A stretch of 64,000 bases of DNA from Clostridium yunnanense (GCF_016595795.1 NZ_JAENHN010000002.1:1-64000); one strand, 5' to 3'. Shown: positions 15,441 through 24,924, counted from the stretch's first letter. Translations and numbers: made by a program. Notes: generated from the letters alone by a model not told the origin.

Positions 15441-17465
15441 TCAAATATATATATCTGAAAATTCAATATCTACCTTTTCTTTTAATTCATTTATATTAAC
15501 ATTTCTAAATTCTTCATAATCTCCTATATGATCTTTGGTTCTCTTAAATTTTATATCAAATCTGTTTCCATAATTAAATGAATTTAATGTAATCTCACCT
15601 TCTTGTAGTTCTATTAAGGCTTTGGATATAAAAAGACCTAAACCACTGCCTTCTTTTCTACTATTAAGTGAATATTGGTTTTTAGAGAACTTATCAAATA
15701 TATAATCTCGCTCCTCTTCAGATATTGAATCAGAATCATTAAGAATACATATATTCACAAAATCACTATCACAGGTTATCGAAACAAATATAAATCCACC
15801 TGCTTTGCCATACTTTACACTATTAGAAAGTAGATTCAATATAACTCTTTCGATTAGTTCTTTGTCGCATTTCACATATATCTCCTCTTCGTCTACATCG
15901 AAGGTTAGCTTCATATTAAACTTATCAATATACTCTACTGTAGATTGAGCTACATCTTCCACTAAATCTACTATGTTATATATCCTCATGTCTGGAGTTA
16001 AATATCCTTCTGATAACTTATTTGTATCAATAAAATTATTTATAGTTCTTATAAGCCTAAGGCAGTTTCTTTTTATGTTATCTCCATTTTTGCTTAATCC
16101 ATTTTTATTTTTTTCTAATAGATATAAATCATTTAACTGTAATGCAGAAAAAATAACATTTATAGGAGTTCTTAATTCATGAGATATATTTGTGTAGAAT
16201 TGTCTTTTTATTTCATCGTCTTTTATATACCCCTCTAGCTCACTTTTCAAGGTTTTAATCTTTCCTATATCCGTAACATCTCTGATTAAAACAACGCATA
16301 TTTTACTATTAATAGACTCAGTAGATAAATCATATAATCTTATATTTCCATCGATATTAATAGAAAAGTTCATAATACTTTTCTCGAGTGCCGTATAAGT
16401 GCTACTTAAGGAACCTATATAATCAATAAATTCAGTAAACTTAAGTTTCTCGATTTTTTTGTAATCTCCACAAATAAATTCTAATAGACTCTTTGCAGAA
16501 GAATTTATAAAATTAATTTTTTCCCGTTCAAAAATCAATATAGAATCTGGTATAGAGTTAATTAATATATTATATTTACTTTTACTCATTTCCATCATTT
16601 TTTGAAGTTCAATCTCTAAGTCCATTCTCTTTTTTAATATGCTACTATAATGCTTTTGATCTTTCTCCATCTGCTTAAGCTCATCATACATTTCACTATA
16701 AGTTCCCTGTATGAGAAACTTACTTATACCTTCAAACAGACTGTAATAAGCTAAATACTTCAATATATGCACAGTTAAAATCAAATTGTAGTTAATATCA
16801 TCATATCTTGTGAAAGTCATCTTAGCTACACTCTCATACATAATTGCTAATGACATGTATACAAGAATATATTTTTTACTATCATAACTTATATTCTTAC
16901 TTCTAAGTATCCCTATAAAAACAAAAATAAATATAATAAAGATTATCATCCAATTTAAGTTTATAAAAATAAATCTACGATATGCAATTGAATCGGATTT
17001 TGTATAATAATAAATCATTAAAATAGAAGTAAAAACAGCTATACCACAGACAAAAAATAATATAATCGCTTTAAGATAACTTATAGATTTTTTATTGAAA
17101 TATAGAGATAAAATTATCACCAGATGCTCTAACCAACTAGTTATAAGCCACATTGGCAAAGTAAAGCTTAGAACTTCCTCATATTTTTTCCCATCATTAA
17201 ACGATAATATGTGTACTAAATTTACTATACATAAAACTGAAAAACATAATCCTATATAAGTAAATAGGTTACGTCTTCTTAAATTAAACCTATTTACAGA
17301 CATCATAGTAAGGCATGCTCCAAAAGTCGTACATAGGACTTCAACAAATTGATGAAAGAACATATAATCTCTATTCTTTTCGTACACCAATATTATAATT
17401 AAGAGTAAAGGAATAAACAGTTTAAGCACAATATTTTTAGATTTTATAATAGAACTATCATTCAT
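15441..17465 (-). CDS. Membrane sensor histidine kinase (orphan), second of a pair
   Basis: 674 residues. Seven or eight N-terminal helices (about residues 10-255, resembling the MASE3 sensor type) are followed by a coiled linker and a PAS-like region (about 300-410). The HisKA box is ISHELRTPINVI (His near 427), and the HATPase has N-box NLLSNSVKYG (about 545) and G-box GSGLGLF (about 606). The C-terminus ends VDIEFSDIYI, a tail shared with the kinase at 22730. Its start lies one base after the upstream kinase's stop, so the two are one operon. No response regulator is adjacent; orphan kinases like this often feed Spo0A in clostridia, which is inference here. Confidence 0.85.
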   Translation of the reverse strand: MNDSSIIKSKNIVLKLFIPLLLIIILVYEKNRDYMFFHQFVEVLCTTFGACLTMMSVNRFNLRRRNLFTYIGLCFSVLCIVNLVHILSFNDGKKYEEVLSFTLPMWLITSWLEHLVIILSLYFNKKSISYLKAIILFFVCGIAVFTSILMIYYYTKSDSIAYRRFIFINLNWMIIFIIFIFVFIGILRSKNISYDSKKYILVYMSLAIMYESVAKMTFTRYDDINYNLILTVHILKYLAYYSLFEGISKFLIQGTYSEMYDELKQMEKDQKHYSSILKKRMDLEIELQKMMEMSKSKYNILINSIPDSILIFEREKINFINSSAKSLLEFICGDYKKIEKLKFTEFIDYIGSLSSTYTALEKSIMNFSINIDGNIRLYDLSTESINSKICVVLIRDVTDIGKIKTLKSELEGYIKDDEIKRQFYTNISHELRTPINVIFSALQLNDLYLLEKNKNGLSKNGDNIKRNCLRLIRTINNFIDTNKLSEGYLTPDMRIYNIVDLVEDVAQSTVEYIDKFNMKLTFDVDEEEIYVKCDKELIERVILNLLSNSVKYGKAGGFIFVSITCDSDFVNICILNDSDSISEEERDYIFDKFSKNQYSLNSRKEGSGLGLFISKALIELQEGEITLNSFNYGNRFDIKFKRTKDHIGDYEEFRNVNINELKEKVDIEFSDIYI

Positions 17466-17466
17466 C

Positions 17467-19398
17467 TTAAACTAACTCCCTTGTAAACTTTATTATAACT
17501 TTTGTTCCTTTATATTCGCCACTTTCAATAAAAACTTGTCCACCCTGTAATTCCACTAAATTCTTTACTACATATAACCCCAGTCCAGAACTTTGATTTG
17601 TTGCTATTTTACTTCGATCTTTTGAATTAAACTTTCCAAAAGCACTCTTCATATATTCACTGCTAATTCCTCTCCCCTGATCTGAAACTTCAATGGCTAC
17701 TAAAAGGTCATCACATCTTAAATATACTTTTATTTCACCTTCATCAGAGTATTTTATCGAATTAGATATTAGATTCAATATTATTCTTTCTATAAAGTTT
17801 CTATCACAAAGTACAAAAATCTCTTCTTCTTCTGTATCAAAAATAAGTTCAAGGTTTTTATCTCTTGCATATTCTACCAGATGCTGTATTGTTTCTTCTA
17901 TTATATCTACAATATTATATCTTGACATTTGAGGCTTTAAATAATCAAAATCTATCTTTGATGTATCAATTATGTTGTTAGCCAATCTAATCAGAGTCAT
18001 ACAATTATCTTTATTTATAAGATTATATTTTCTTATCACTTCAAAATCATCATTTTCTAATAAATATTTATAAAGCTGCGTTGCACTATATATTACATTT
18101 ATTGGCGTCTTCAAATCATGGGAGATAGTTGAGAGGAATGTTCTTCTCATCTTTTCTTCTAGTCTCTTTTGGTTGATGCTTTCCTTCATGGTTTCGAACT
18201 TTACCTTTTCTGTCACATTACTTAATATTAAAATTGATTCGTCTTCATTATTATTTATATAAAATTGTCTTATTTCAAAATATGCCATTTCCCCATTAAT
18301 CTCACTAAGCCCATCATAATTTATACAATCATCTTTATAAACAACTGTGCTTTCGTTTTTATATACAATAGACTTTATACTTTTATTTATAATATCCTTC
18401 AAATTCTCAATATTGAACATCTTTATAAATTGATTATTTGCAAACATTATTCTATTAGTAGAGTTATTAATAATCACCATTGGTAATGGCATTCCGGCAA
18501 AAAGTTTTTTATAATCATTTTCTCTTCTTTCTATGCTTTCTCTTATCTTTGACATAGTCATATTCTTCAAATATATCCTTTTATTAAACTCTTCTAGCTG
18601 CGTATTGTGCCAATAAATATCATTGAATATAGTTTTATAAGGCTTGTCTAAAAATTTATCTAATAAGCCAGCCCCCATAACTAAGTACGCTCCTAATCTT
18701 CCTATATTAAATAAGAAGAGAAGAATCTGCACATTTAAAATCAAATACAACAAGTGAATAATAAAAGAAAAACTCATAATATACACATAAATACTAAAAA
18801 AGTTGAATTCATTATTGTTTTTATAACTAAATCTTCTAATGTTCATCATAGGAACTATCAAGATTATTATGCTTATGCCTTGAGTTATGTACTCAATACT
18901 ATTATTAAAAACTCCAATTTTAGTCAACGTATATAAGGCTAATATTATTATAATCATTGAAAATAAGTGAATTAATATAAGTTTCTTATGACTGTATTTC
19001 TTATTTATGGTATTAACAGCAAGATGTATATAGATACTTTCTGCCAAACTGCATATATCCATACTCTGCAACACAATATTATAATGTTGTTGAACTATAC
19101 TGCCACTAGATATTTGCAAAGTTATATTCATGACATTTAGCAATCCGATTATAAAGAAAATAACATATGAAAATAGTAAAAACTTTGAATCTGCAAATTT
19201 ATTAGTTGTATATAAAATTATCATAAGTTCAAAACATATCATTATAACAATAATATTTATTAAGTATATTACTATCCTAGAGTTTATATTAAAAGAAATA
19301 AAGAAAAGAATAAATAGTATACCAAACACAAGTATGGTCTTTACAATCTTTTCGTGGTTTAAATATAAAAAATCTAACGGCCATTTATCTTCCTTCAT
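17467..19398 (-). CDS. Membrane sensor histidine kinase (orphan), first of a pair
   Basis: 643 residues with the same architecture as its neighbour: about eight N-terminal membrane helices (about 15-240), a PAS domain (about 290-400) and HisKA STISHDLKTPINVI (His near 427). The HATPase has NLISNSIKYSDEG (about 546) and SSGLGLYVVKNLVELQGG (about 603). It ends FTRELV and lacks the EFSDIY tail. AGGAGG lies before the ATG at 19398. The two kinases are similar throughout and probably arose by tandem duplication. They may form heterodimers or integrate two signals. Confidence 0.85.
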   Translation of the reverse strand: MKEDKWPLDFLYLNHEKIVKTILVFGILFILFFISFNINSRIVIYLINIIVIMICFELMIILYTTNKFADSKFLLFSYVIFFIIGLLNVMNITLQISSGSIVQQHYNIVLQSMDICSLAESIYIHLAVNTINKKYSHKKLILIHLFSMIIIILALYTLTKIGVFNNSIEYITQGISIIILIVPMMNIRRFSYKNNNEFNFFSIYVYIMSFSFIIHLLYLILNVQILLFLFNIGRLGAYLVMGAGLLDKFLDKPYKTIFNDIYWHNTQLEEFNKRIYLKNMTMSKIRESIERRENDYKKLFAGMPLPMVIINNSTNRIMFANNQFIKMFNIENLKDIINKSIKSIVYKNESTVVYKDDCINYDGLSEINGEMAYFEIRQFYINNNEDESILILSNVTEKVKFETMKESINQKRLEEKMRRTFLSTISHDLKTPINVIYSATQLYKYLLENDDFEVIRKYNLINKDNCMTLIRLANNIIDTSKIDFDYLKPQMSRYNIVDIIEETIQHLVEYARDKNLELIFDTEEEEIFVLCDRNFIERIILNLISNSIKYSDEGEIKVYLRCDDLLVAIEVSDQGRGISSEYMKSAFGKFNSKDRSKIATNQSSGLGLYVVKNLVELQGGQVFIESGEYKGTKVIIKFTRELV

Positions 19399-19561
19399 AA
19401 TATAACCTCCTACAAAATTATTTTATATTAATTATTACAAAATAGGAATATAGTTTCTATTTTAACACAAAAGAGAGAAAAAATTTGTTGAAAGACTCTA
19501 AAAACTTTATAAATAAAGGTATCTTAATCTTTTCTATTAACTAATATTGATATAAAATCCA

Positions 19562-19594
19562 AGAAAAAAGCCACAAGATAGATTTTATCTTGTG
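19562..19594 (-). terminator. Terminator overlapping the end of the TPR gene
   Basis: Minus-strand CACAAGATA pairs with TATCTTGTG, followed by GCTTTTTTC. The stem begins inside the last codons of the TPR gene at 19585. Confidence 0.8.
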
Positions 19595-20481
19595 ACACAA
19601 AAATCCATATATAATTTACTATTTCTTGTAACTTCAAGTTCATCATCTTCATTTATATATTTAATAAAACCTGGATAAAGCTCCACAGCCTTTATCAAAT
19701 CTTCAGCTGCTTCATCTATTCTATCTATACGTGATAAAAAGCAGCTTCTATTATAATAAAGAAACTCACATTCTTTATTGTTTTCAATTCCTTTTGATAA
19801 AACCTCTATACCTAATTCAATATCATTCCGATCTTTATAAAGAATAGCTAGATTCAAATAGGCGTAAGAATATTCTTTATTTATTTTTATAGACTTTATA
19901 TAATACTTCTCTGCCTTATCCATTATGTTTAGTTTTGTATATATTACTCCCATATTAAATAAAGCAAGATAATTTTGCCTATCCAGTTCTAAAGCTTTGC
20001 TAAACATCTTGAATGCCAAATCATACTTTCCTAATTCCTCATAAGTTGCCCCTAAATTAGTGTACCCCCAGAAATCGTATGGATTTATTTCAATAAATCT
20101 TAGATAATATTGTATTGTACTTTCCTTATCTCCTAAACTATCATATGTATTTGCTAAGAAAAAACAGGCCTTTCCATACAAAGGATTAATTTCTAGAGCT
20201 TTTTTATAATATAAAATAGCTTTATCATATTCTTCCCTATCATCATAGATAACCCCTAATCCATAGTATGCTCTTTCCTCTAACTTATCTTTTTCAATTA
20301 TATCTTCATAGGTCTCTATAGCCTCATCCTGCATCCCTAGCTCATCATATATTAACCCGATATTAATTAACACTTCTATATTAGAATAATTTTCTTGTCT
20401 GTTGGCTTCCATATAGTGATTTAGAGCCTTTAAAAGATGCCCTTGACTATATGCTTTCTCTGCTAAGTTTATGTAATCCAT
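19585..20481 (-). CDS. Tetratricopeptide-repeat protein (soluble)
   Basis: 298 residues made of about eight canonical TPR units (for example AYYGLGVIYDDREEYDKAI and ALFNMGVIYTKLNIMDKAE), with no signal peptide or membrane helix. It is a cytoplasmic scaffold of unknown partner. It lies 45 bases downstream of a small kinase-fold gene on the same strand with no terminator between, so the two are probably co-transcribed and may work together. Confidence 0.8.
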   Translation of the reverse strand: MDYINLAEKAYSQGHLLKALNHYMEANRQENYSNIEVLINIGLIYDELGMQDEAIETYEDIIEKDKLEERAYYGLGVIYDDREEYDKAILYYKKALEINPLYGKACFFLANTYDSLGDKESTIQYYLRFIEINPYDFWGYTNLGATYEELGKYDLAFKMFSKALELDRQNYLALFNMGVIYTKLNIMDKAEKYYIKSIKINKEYSYAYLNLAILYKDRNDIELGIEVLSKGIENNKECEFLYYNRSCFLSRIDRIDEAAEDLIKAVELYPGFIKYINEDDELEVTRNSKLYMDFCVTR

Positions 20482-20526
20482 ATAACTCCCTACTTTAACT
20501 ATAATTTATGCTAATTATATTATAAC

Positions 20527-21123
20527 TTATTTTATGCCTAGTTTTATATACTTACCCATCTTGTATTTCCATAATATATATTTTTCCCTATCTAATTGAC
20601 TTACATTTTCAAAGAAAACTTCTAATGCATCTAGATTAAAAAGTCCTTTCATTAAATGTCGTGGATAGCTTACTTTTTTAGTATAATTATTTTTAGGATC
20701 TATTATAACAACTGACATGTTTTCTTGGACATAAATATCCTTGCATCTTATATCTATCCTAGTAAAACCAAGCCTAATAAATTCGTTAGTCATATCAAGT
20801 AATGACTTACATATTTCTTTGTTAAGTCCATTATCTTTTACATACTTATCTAATCTTTCTCCACCAACATAGTCTCTTACTATATACAATTCTCCACAAT
20901 TATGTATAACAGGAAAAAACTCCGAACCCTTTACTTTTAATAATATATCAGTCTCCTCATCACAAACCTTTTTTTCTCTAAATATTTTTATTATCTTATC
21001 TCCAGGTAGGCTATATACTATGCCATTATGCCCTTCCCCTAAAAACTCTGCCTTCTTAAATTCACTCTCTATCTCCTCAGTAAAATCAACACTATAGTCA
21101 ATGTTTCTGGCCAAATATCTCAC
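20527..21123 (-). CDS. Small protein-kinase-fold protein
   Basis: 198 residues. A glycine-rich loop LGEGHNGIVYSL (about residues 28-39), a beta-3 lysine in DKIIKIF (about 46), a catalytic-loop-like TRIDIRCKDIYV (about 140-151) and a metal-site-like IDPKN (about 159) together resemble a minimal eukaryotic-type or aminoglycoside-kinase-like fold. The HRD and DFG motifs are degenerate (DIRCKD and DPK), so activity is uncertain. The start is a GTG with a poorly spaced AGGAT; a TTG three codons in is an alternative. It precedes a TPR gene. Confidence 0.65.
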   Translation of the reverse strand: MRYLARNIDYSVDFTEEIESEFKKAEFLGEGHNGIVYSLPGDKIIKIFREKKVCDEETDILLKVKGSEFFPVIHNCGELYIVRDYVGGERLDKYVKDNGLNKEICKSLLDMTNEFIRLGFTRIDIRCKDIYVQENMSVVIIDPKNNYTKKVSYPRHLMKGLFNLDALEVFFENVSQLDREKYILWKYKMGKYIKLGIK

Positions 21124-21189
21124 ATCCTATGATGAATTTTACTAATTTATACGTTTCTATATCATTAAATATTCCTTTTTACAAATATA

Positions 21190-21230
21190 AAAAAGTCAGC
21201 ACACAATAAAAATTGTAATACTGACTTTTT
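21190..21230 (-). terminator. Terminator of tRNA-Leu(CAG)
   Basis: AAAAAGTCAG and CTGACTTTTT arms with an inner ACAAT/ATTGT stem. T-runs flank both sides, and it lies 20 bases beyond the tRNA 3' end. Confidence 0.75.
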
Positions 21231-21251
21231 ATAATTAATCTATATTTCCCC

Positions 21252-21336
21252 TGGTGCAGATGACGGGACTTGAACCCGTACGTAAAACTACACGCGCTTC
21301 TGAGACGCGCCTGTCTGCCAGTTCCAGCACACCTGC
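21252..21336 (-). tRNA. tRNA-Leu (anticodon CAG)
   Basis: The 85-nt minus-strand cloverleaf includes an encoded CCA. The acceptor GCAGGTG pairs with CATCTGC, the anticodon stem CGCGT/GCGCG encloses loop CTCAGAA with anticodon CAG, a long class II variable arm is present, and the T arm is GGGTTCAAGTCCC. It reads CUG codons. Confidence 0.95.
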
Positions 21337-21496
21337 AGATTCACTTGTTAATATATGTCATATTCAAAGTATATTTTATTTGTTTTTTAATGTCAACTTC
21401 CCATTAACTACATCTAGAACCTCATGTTTACTATATATTTAAGAGCTTAGTGCTATTCCTTCATTAATACTAGTATATTTATGCACTTGAACGTAA

Positions 21497-21523
21497 AAAA
21501 GAGAAGTATCACTACTTCTCTTT
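21497..21523 (-). terminator. Terminator of the putative ncRNA
   Basis: GAGAAGTA and TACTTCTC form an 8-bp stem. The minus strand continues with six T, whereas the plus side has only three, so the transcript it ends runs leftward. Confidence 0.75.
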
Positions 21524-21727
21524 AAAATTCATAAAGTTACTCCAAAATACCGTTGCCCTGATTTTGACACCTATCTCTCGATAGGTGGGTGTCCTCACAA
21601 TTATATCAATCGCCTAAAATGCCATCTAAGGGACTCACAGAAAGGTACATATCCACAATTAAATCTTGAACTCCCTTTGTTGTAATGTAGGTTCAAAATA
21701 AGAGCTTGACGCATATCCCAGAACATA
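21498..21727 (-). ncRNA. Structured non-coding RNA, possibly 6S RNA
   Basis: A region of about 230 bases without an open frame is richer in G and C than its flanks. On the minus strand a TATAAT box (21739-21734) sits 7 bases before a start at about 21727, and a U-run terminator ends at about 21497. Internal pairing is extensive: GACAC/GTGTC with CTATC/GATAG, AAGGGA/TCCCTT, TTGAAC/GTTCAA and CCTA/TAGG. The 5' end (TTCTGGGATATGCGTCAAGC) resembles the 6S RNA start (CUGAGAUGUUCGCAAGC in E. coli), and the 5' and 3' ends can partly pair. 6S RNA is my leading guess; it binds RNA polymerase holoenzyme in stationary phase. The identity is unproven. Confidence 0.45.
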
Positions 21728-22005
21728 TGAATTATTATACAAGTTTGATGGATATTTTTAATATCCTGTTCTCTATATCTGAATTATAAACTATATGAAA
21801 ATAAATTTCAATAGTAAATTTATCAAGTTTATGTGAACTATTTTATTGACCTAATAACAGTGTTATTTGTCACTTTACTACCGAGATTATATTTTAAACT
21901 CTAAATACAAAGTTGTCAATTACTTTATTTCATTGAAAAACTTTATGCTTCTTGGGGTAGATATAGTTCATAAAACTACATAGAATAGCCTAGTATTAAG
22001 AGTAT

Positions 22006-22314
22006 TTATTTGTCTTTATCGATAACATCTTCTGATTTTTTAAAAGCATCAGAAAGCTGTTCAGTTGTAGGTGCATATGGTTGTTCCCATCCACGTTTAA
22101 CAGCTAATTCTGAAATTGCTGCATGCCCATTAAGAACTTGGCTTAGACTTGATGCGTACATCGCTCTTAACTCTGGTGTAGGACTTGTCAATGTAGCATT
22201 AAGATATGCATTAGCAGCACCCTTAGCACCTGCTAACATATTGCTAACTATAACTTCATCATTCATAGCTGTATCTTTTATACCCATTCCTTCTAAAATT
22301 GTTGACATCATCAT
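22006..22314 (-). CDS. CotF-like spore coat protein
   Basis: 102 residues, helical, with the MSTILEGMGIKD...IVSNMLAGAKGAANAYL and LRAMYASSLSQVLNGHAAISELAVKRGW features of clostridial CotF-type (ferritin-like) coat proteins. It is expected in the spore coat made in the mother cell. AGGAGAGGTG precedes three consecutive ATGs, so the exact start is ambiguous by one or two codons. The gene is 13 bases downstream of a second small coat-related gene. Confidence 0.7.
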   Translation of the reverse strand: MMMSTILEGMGIKDTAMNDEVIVSNMLAGAKGAANAYLNATLTSPTPELRAMYASSLSQVLNGHAAISELAVKRGWEQPYAPTTEQLSDAFKKSEDVIDKDK

Positions 22315-22327
22315 AGGTCACCTCTCC

Positions 22328-22531
22328 TTATCTTATTATTTGGTTTTCATTTATAAATTGTTGTATTCCTTTTATTCTGCCTTCTGCTGCCAATATACCA
22401 GATTCAGCTTGTTTCTTTATTTCATCATCATTTATAAAATTTTGCATAGCTTTTGATACAGCTAATCCGTCTCTTTCCAATGTTAGTAATGATGTTAATG
22501 ACATAACTTCTGCTTCTGAAAGTTTTCTCAT
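22328..22531 (-). CDS. Small coat-associated helical protein
   Basis: 67 residues, all helical: MRKLSEAEVMSLTSLLTLE, then AVSKAMQNFINDDEIKKQAE. This matches the short partner proteins that accompany CotF-like coat proteins in clostridia, often annotated as spore coat proteins. AGGAGG precedes the ATG. It is the first gene of a two-gene sporulation unit with the gene at 22006. No clear sigma-K or sigma-E promoter could be read with confidence. Confidence 0.55.
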   Translation of the reverse strand: MRKLSEAEVMSLTSLLTLERDGLAVSKAMQNFINDDEIKKQAESGILAAEGRIKGIQQFINENQIIR

Positions 22532-22679
22532 GTTAATACCTCCTACTTAATTTATTTCCTACTTATTTTCTGTATTTAACAAGGTATTAATCATGTAAAT
22601 TATGGAAAAGGTTAATATACCTATCATAAATATAAAACTTTATATTTATTAAGCATCAAATCCCTCTTTCATATACAGT

Positions 22680-22724
22680 AAAAAAACACAAAATAGAAAT
22701 TATATAACAATCTACTTTGTGTTT
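22680..22724 (-). terminator. Terminator of the PAS histidine kinase gene
   Basis: Minus-strand AAACACAAA pairs with TTTTGTGTTT and is followed by a run of T, directly after the kinase stop codon. Confidence 0.75.
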
Positions 22725-22729
22725 CTAAT

Positions 22730-24691
22730 TTAAAAATAAATATCTGAAAACTCTACACTTGAAATCTGAACTAAATGATTACCCATAAAATCTGAACTTT
22801 GTTGTTCATTGTTACTTTCAATAACAAGATCAGCAGGAAATATAATAGTAAAAGTACTCCCTTCACCAACTTTACTTTCAACCGAAATAGTTCCATTCAT
22901 AGCCTCGACAAATTTCGTTACAAGTGATAGTCCAATCCCTGCACCTTCCGCTTGTCTTGATAACGAACTATTAACTTGTCCAAATCGTTCAAAAATTATA
23001 TCCAGCTTATCCTTAGGTATTCCTATGCCTTCATCTTCTATCTTAATAAATACCTTATCATCCTTTTCACTCACTTGCACCTTTATAGATTTATCCTTTG
23101 GAGTAAACTTGATTGCATTGGAAAGAATATTTAAAATTATTCTTTCATACTTTTCATCATCTATTCCAATTACCTTTTCTTTAATGCTAGATTGGAATAT
23201 CAAAGAAATATTTTTTTGATAAGCATATATGAGCACTGATTCTGTTATTGCCCTAGTTAGAAAAACTATATCTATATCCTTCTTATTGATATTAATATTT
23301 CCTGAATTTGCCCGAGTAATATCTAGAAGGTTATTTACAAGTCTTAATTGTCTATTTGAATTTTGATTAATCATTCCTATATATTTTTTTGCTCTATCAG
23401 ACAGCTCATCACCACAAAAATAATTTATTGATTGTATTGCGCTACTAATTACATTAAGTGGAGTTCTTAATTCATGTGAGATAAGAGAAAGAAATTCATC
23501 CTTCATCTCAATTGACTTTTCAAGAGCTTCATTCTTTTCTTTTTCAGCTTTTAAAGCTGCTTCATGATGAGCTTCTATAATCTTATCCTTAGATATAAGC
23601 TCAGTAATATCGTGAACAGAAGTTACAGCCATCAAAATATTGTTATCACCATCATAAATTGGAGATGAACTTATCTGCAATATATTTTCTATTCCATCTT
23701 GAACAAGTATTAATCTTTCATTTTTCACCTTTTCGCCTTTTAAAGCTCTATAGGAAGGAAGTTTCTTTACAGCCATTGGTGTTCTATCAAGAGTATAATA
23801 CTTTTGATTATTGAATGCATTTTCTAAGTTACTTATATCGTAAGCTCTCTCTACCCCTATACTTTTAGCTATATCTTCCCTTTTAAGTAAATCTCCATTT
23901 TTATAATTAACGTATATTTCGCAAGGTATATTTTCAAATATTGCTTCCATCTGTTTATTTCTAAGATTAATAGTTTCAATTTGCTCTTGAATCTTATTCC
24001 TATTTAAAACCTTTTCCGTAACTTCATAGGTATTACTTACTACATACTTTACTATTCCTTCTTCCGTAATTGGGGTTATTATTGAATCCCAATAGGTTAT
24101 CCCTCTTTTATAACCTACATGTTTATATTCGTTAACCTGAACAGTTTTATTCTTACTAATTGCCTCTTTCCAGTAGTTTTCAATAGGACTTCCTTTCCAC
24201 CTAGTAATAATTGTTTCTATTTTACTGCCAATACTAAAATTTTCATTATTAAACGGTGGCTCCAAGAAATCTAAATACTTTTGATTACCTTTAATTAATA
24301 TCATATCAGGAACACTATAAACAGCTACTCCAACTATATTGGATTTACTTAGTTCCATTAAATATGTGTGTTTGTCTTCAAATCTTGAATATGGCTTTTC
24401 ATTTACTATAAATATCTGCTTATCTCCATATATAATTATTTCAAACGTTACAATTCTTACTTCTAAGTTTTTTGTAAATATAAAACATTCCTTTTTATCT
24501 TCTATGGATTTAATATCAACTTTAGGAAATACCCTTAAAACATTGAATACTTCATCTATCTTTTTACCTATAAATTCATCAATTTTATACTTTACCATTT
24601 CTGAAAATTGTTTATTAACTTCAATAATTACATCATTTTGCACTATTATATGTGGAAGCACATGGATATCTTCAAAAGAGTTGTTTTTCAC
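22730..24691 (-). CDS. PAS-domain sensor histidine kinase (orphan, soluble)
   Basis: About 653 residues with no membrane helices. Three PAS-like regions (about 10-110, 120-230 and 260-380) lead to HisKA LSLISHELRTPLNVI (His near 404), N-box NILSNAIKFTPKD (about 527) and G-box GAGIGLSLV. It ends VEFSDIYF, almost the same tail as the membrane kinase at 15441. Start: the GTG at 24691 has GGAGGG 8 bases upstream. An ATG 37 codons earlier would add an unusual aromatic-rich extension without a ribosome site. No response regulator is near. The fit with sporulation-type orphan kinases is inference. Confidence 0.82.
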   Translation of the reverse strand: MKNNSFEDIHVLPHIIVQNDVIIEVNKQFSEMVKYKIDEFIGKKIDEVFNVLRVFPKVDIKSIEDKKECFIFTKNLEVRIVTFEIIIYGDKQIFIVNEKPYSRFEDKHTYLMELSKSNIVGVAVYSVPDMILIKGNQKYLDFLEPPFNNENFSIGSKIETIITRWKGSPIENYWKEAISKNKTVQVNEYKHVGYKRGITYWDSIITPITEEGIVKYVVSNTYEVTEKVLNRNKIQEQIETINLRNKQMEAIFENIPCEIYVNYKNGDLLKREDIAKSIGVERAYDISNLENAFNNQKYYTLDRTPMAVKKLPSYRALKGEKVKNERLILVQDGIENILQISSSPIYDGDNNILMAVTSVHDITELISKDKIIEAHHEAALKAEKEKNEALEKSIEMKDEFLSLISHELRTPLNVISSAIQSINYFCGDELSDRAKKYIGMINQNSNRQLRLVNNLLDITRANSGNININKKDIDIVFLTRAITESVLIYAYQKNISLIFQSSIKEKVIGIDDEKYERIILNILSNAIKFTPKDKSIKVQVSEKDDKVFIKIEDEGIGIPKDKLDIIFERFGQVNSSLSRQAEGAGIGLSLVTKFVEAMNGTISVESKVGEGSTFTIIFPADLVIESNNEQQSSDFMGNHLVQISSVEFSDIYF

Positions 24692-24878
24692 AATAATGCC
24701 CTCCAAAGTTTTAAATAAATATTGTAAAACATAGTGTATATACAGGTGATATTCTACCACACAATTCCATATAATACTATTTGAACTTTTATATAGATGC
24801 ATTAATTCCTCTGAAAGCTTTTTTCCAAAACCCCTGTGATTTTTGAAAAGAGTGCTAAATTCATTTAACCCAAAATTT

Positions 24879-24907
24879 AAAAGGCTAGATATTAATATCT
24901 AGCCCTT
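24879..24907 (-). terminator. Terminator of the SASP gene
   Basis: The perfect palindrome GGCTAGATATT/AATATCTAGCC (24883-24904) is flanked by A and T runs. It lies 18 bases after the SASP stop on the minus strand. Confidence 0.85.
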
Positions 24908-24924
24908 TGATGTACTGCTTTTTT

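Noticed and set aside
21254-21442. Protein-coding frame across tRNA-Leu(CAG)
   Set aside because: It is an open frame through the antisense of a tRNA, with no ribosome site.
24692-24802. N-terminal extension of the PAS kinase
   Set aside because: The 37 extra residues from the upstream ATG have no ribosome site and unusual composition; GTG at 24691 has GGAGGG correctly spaced.
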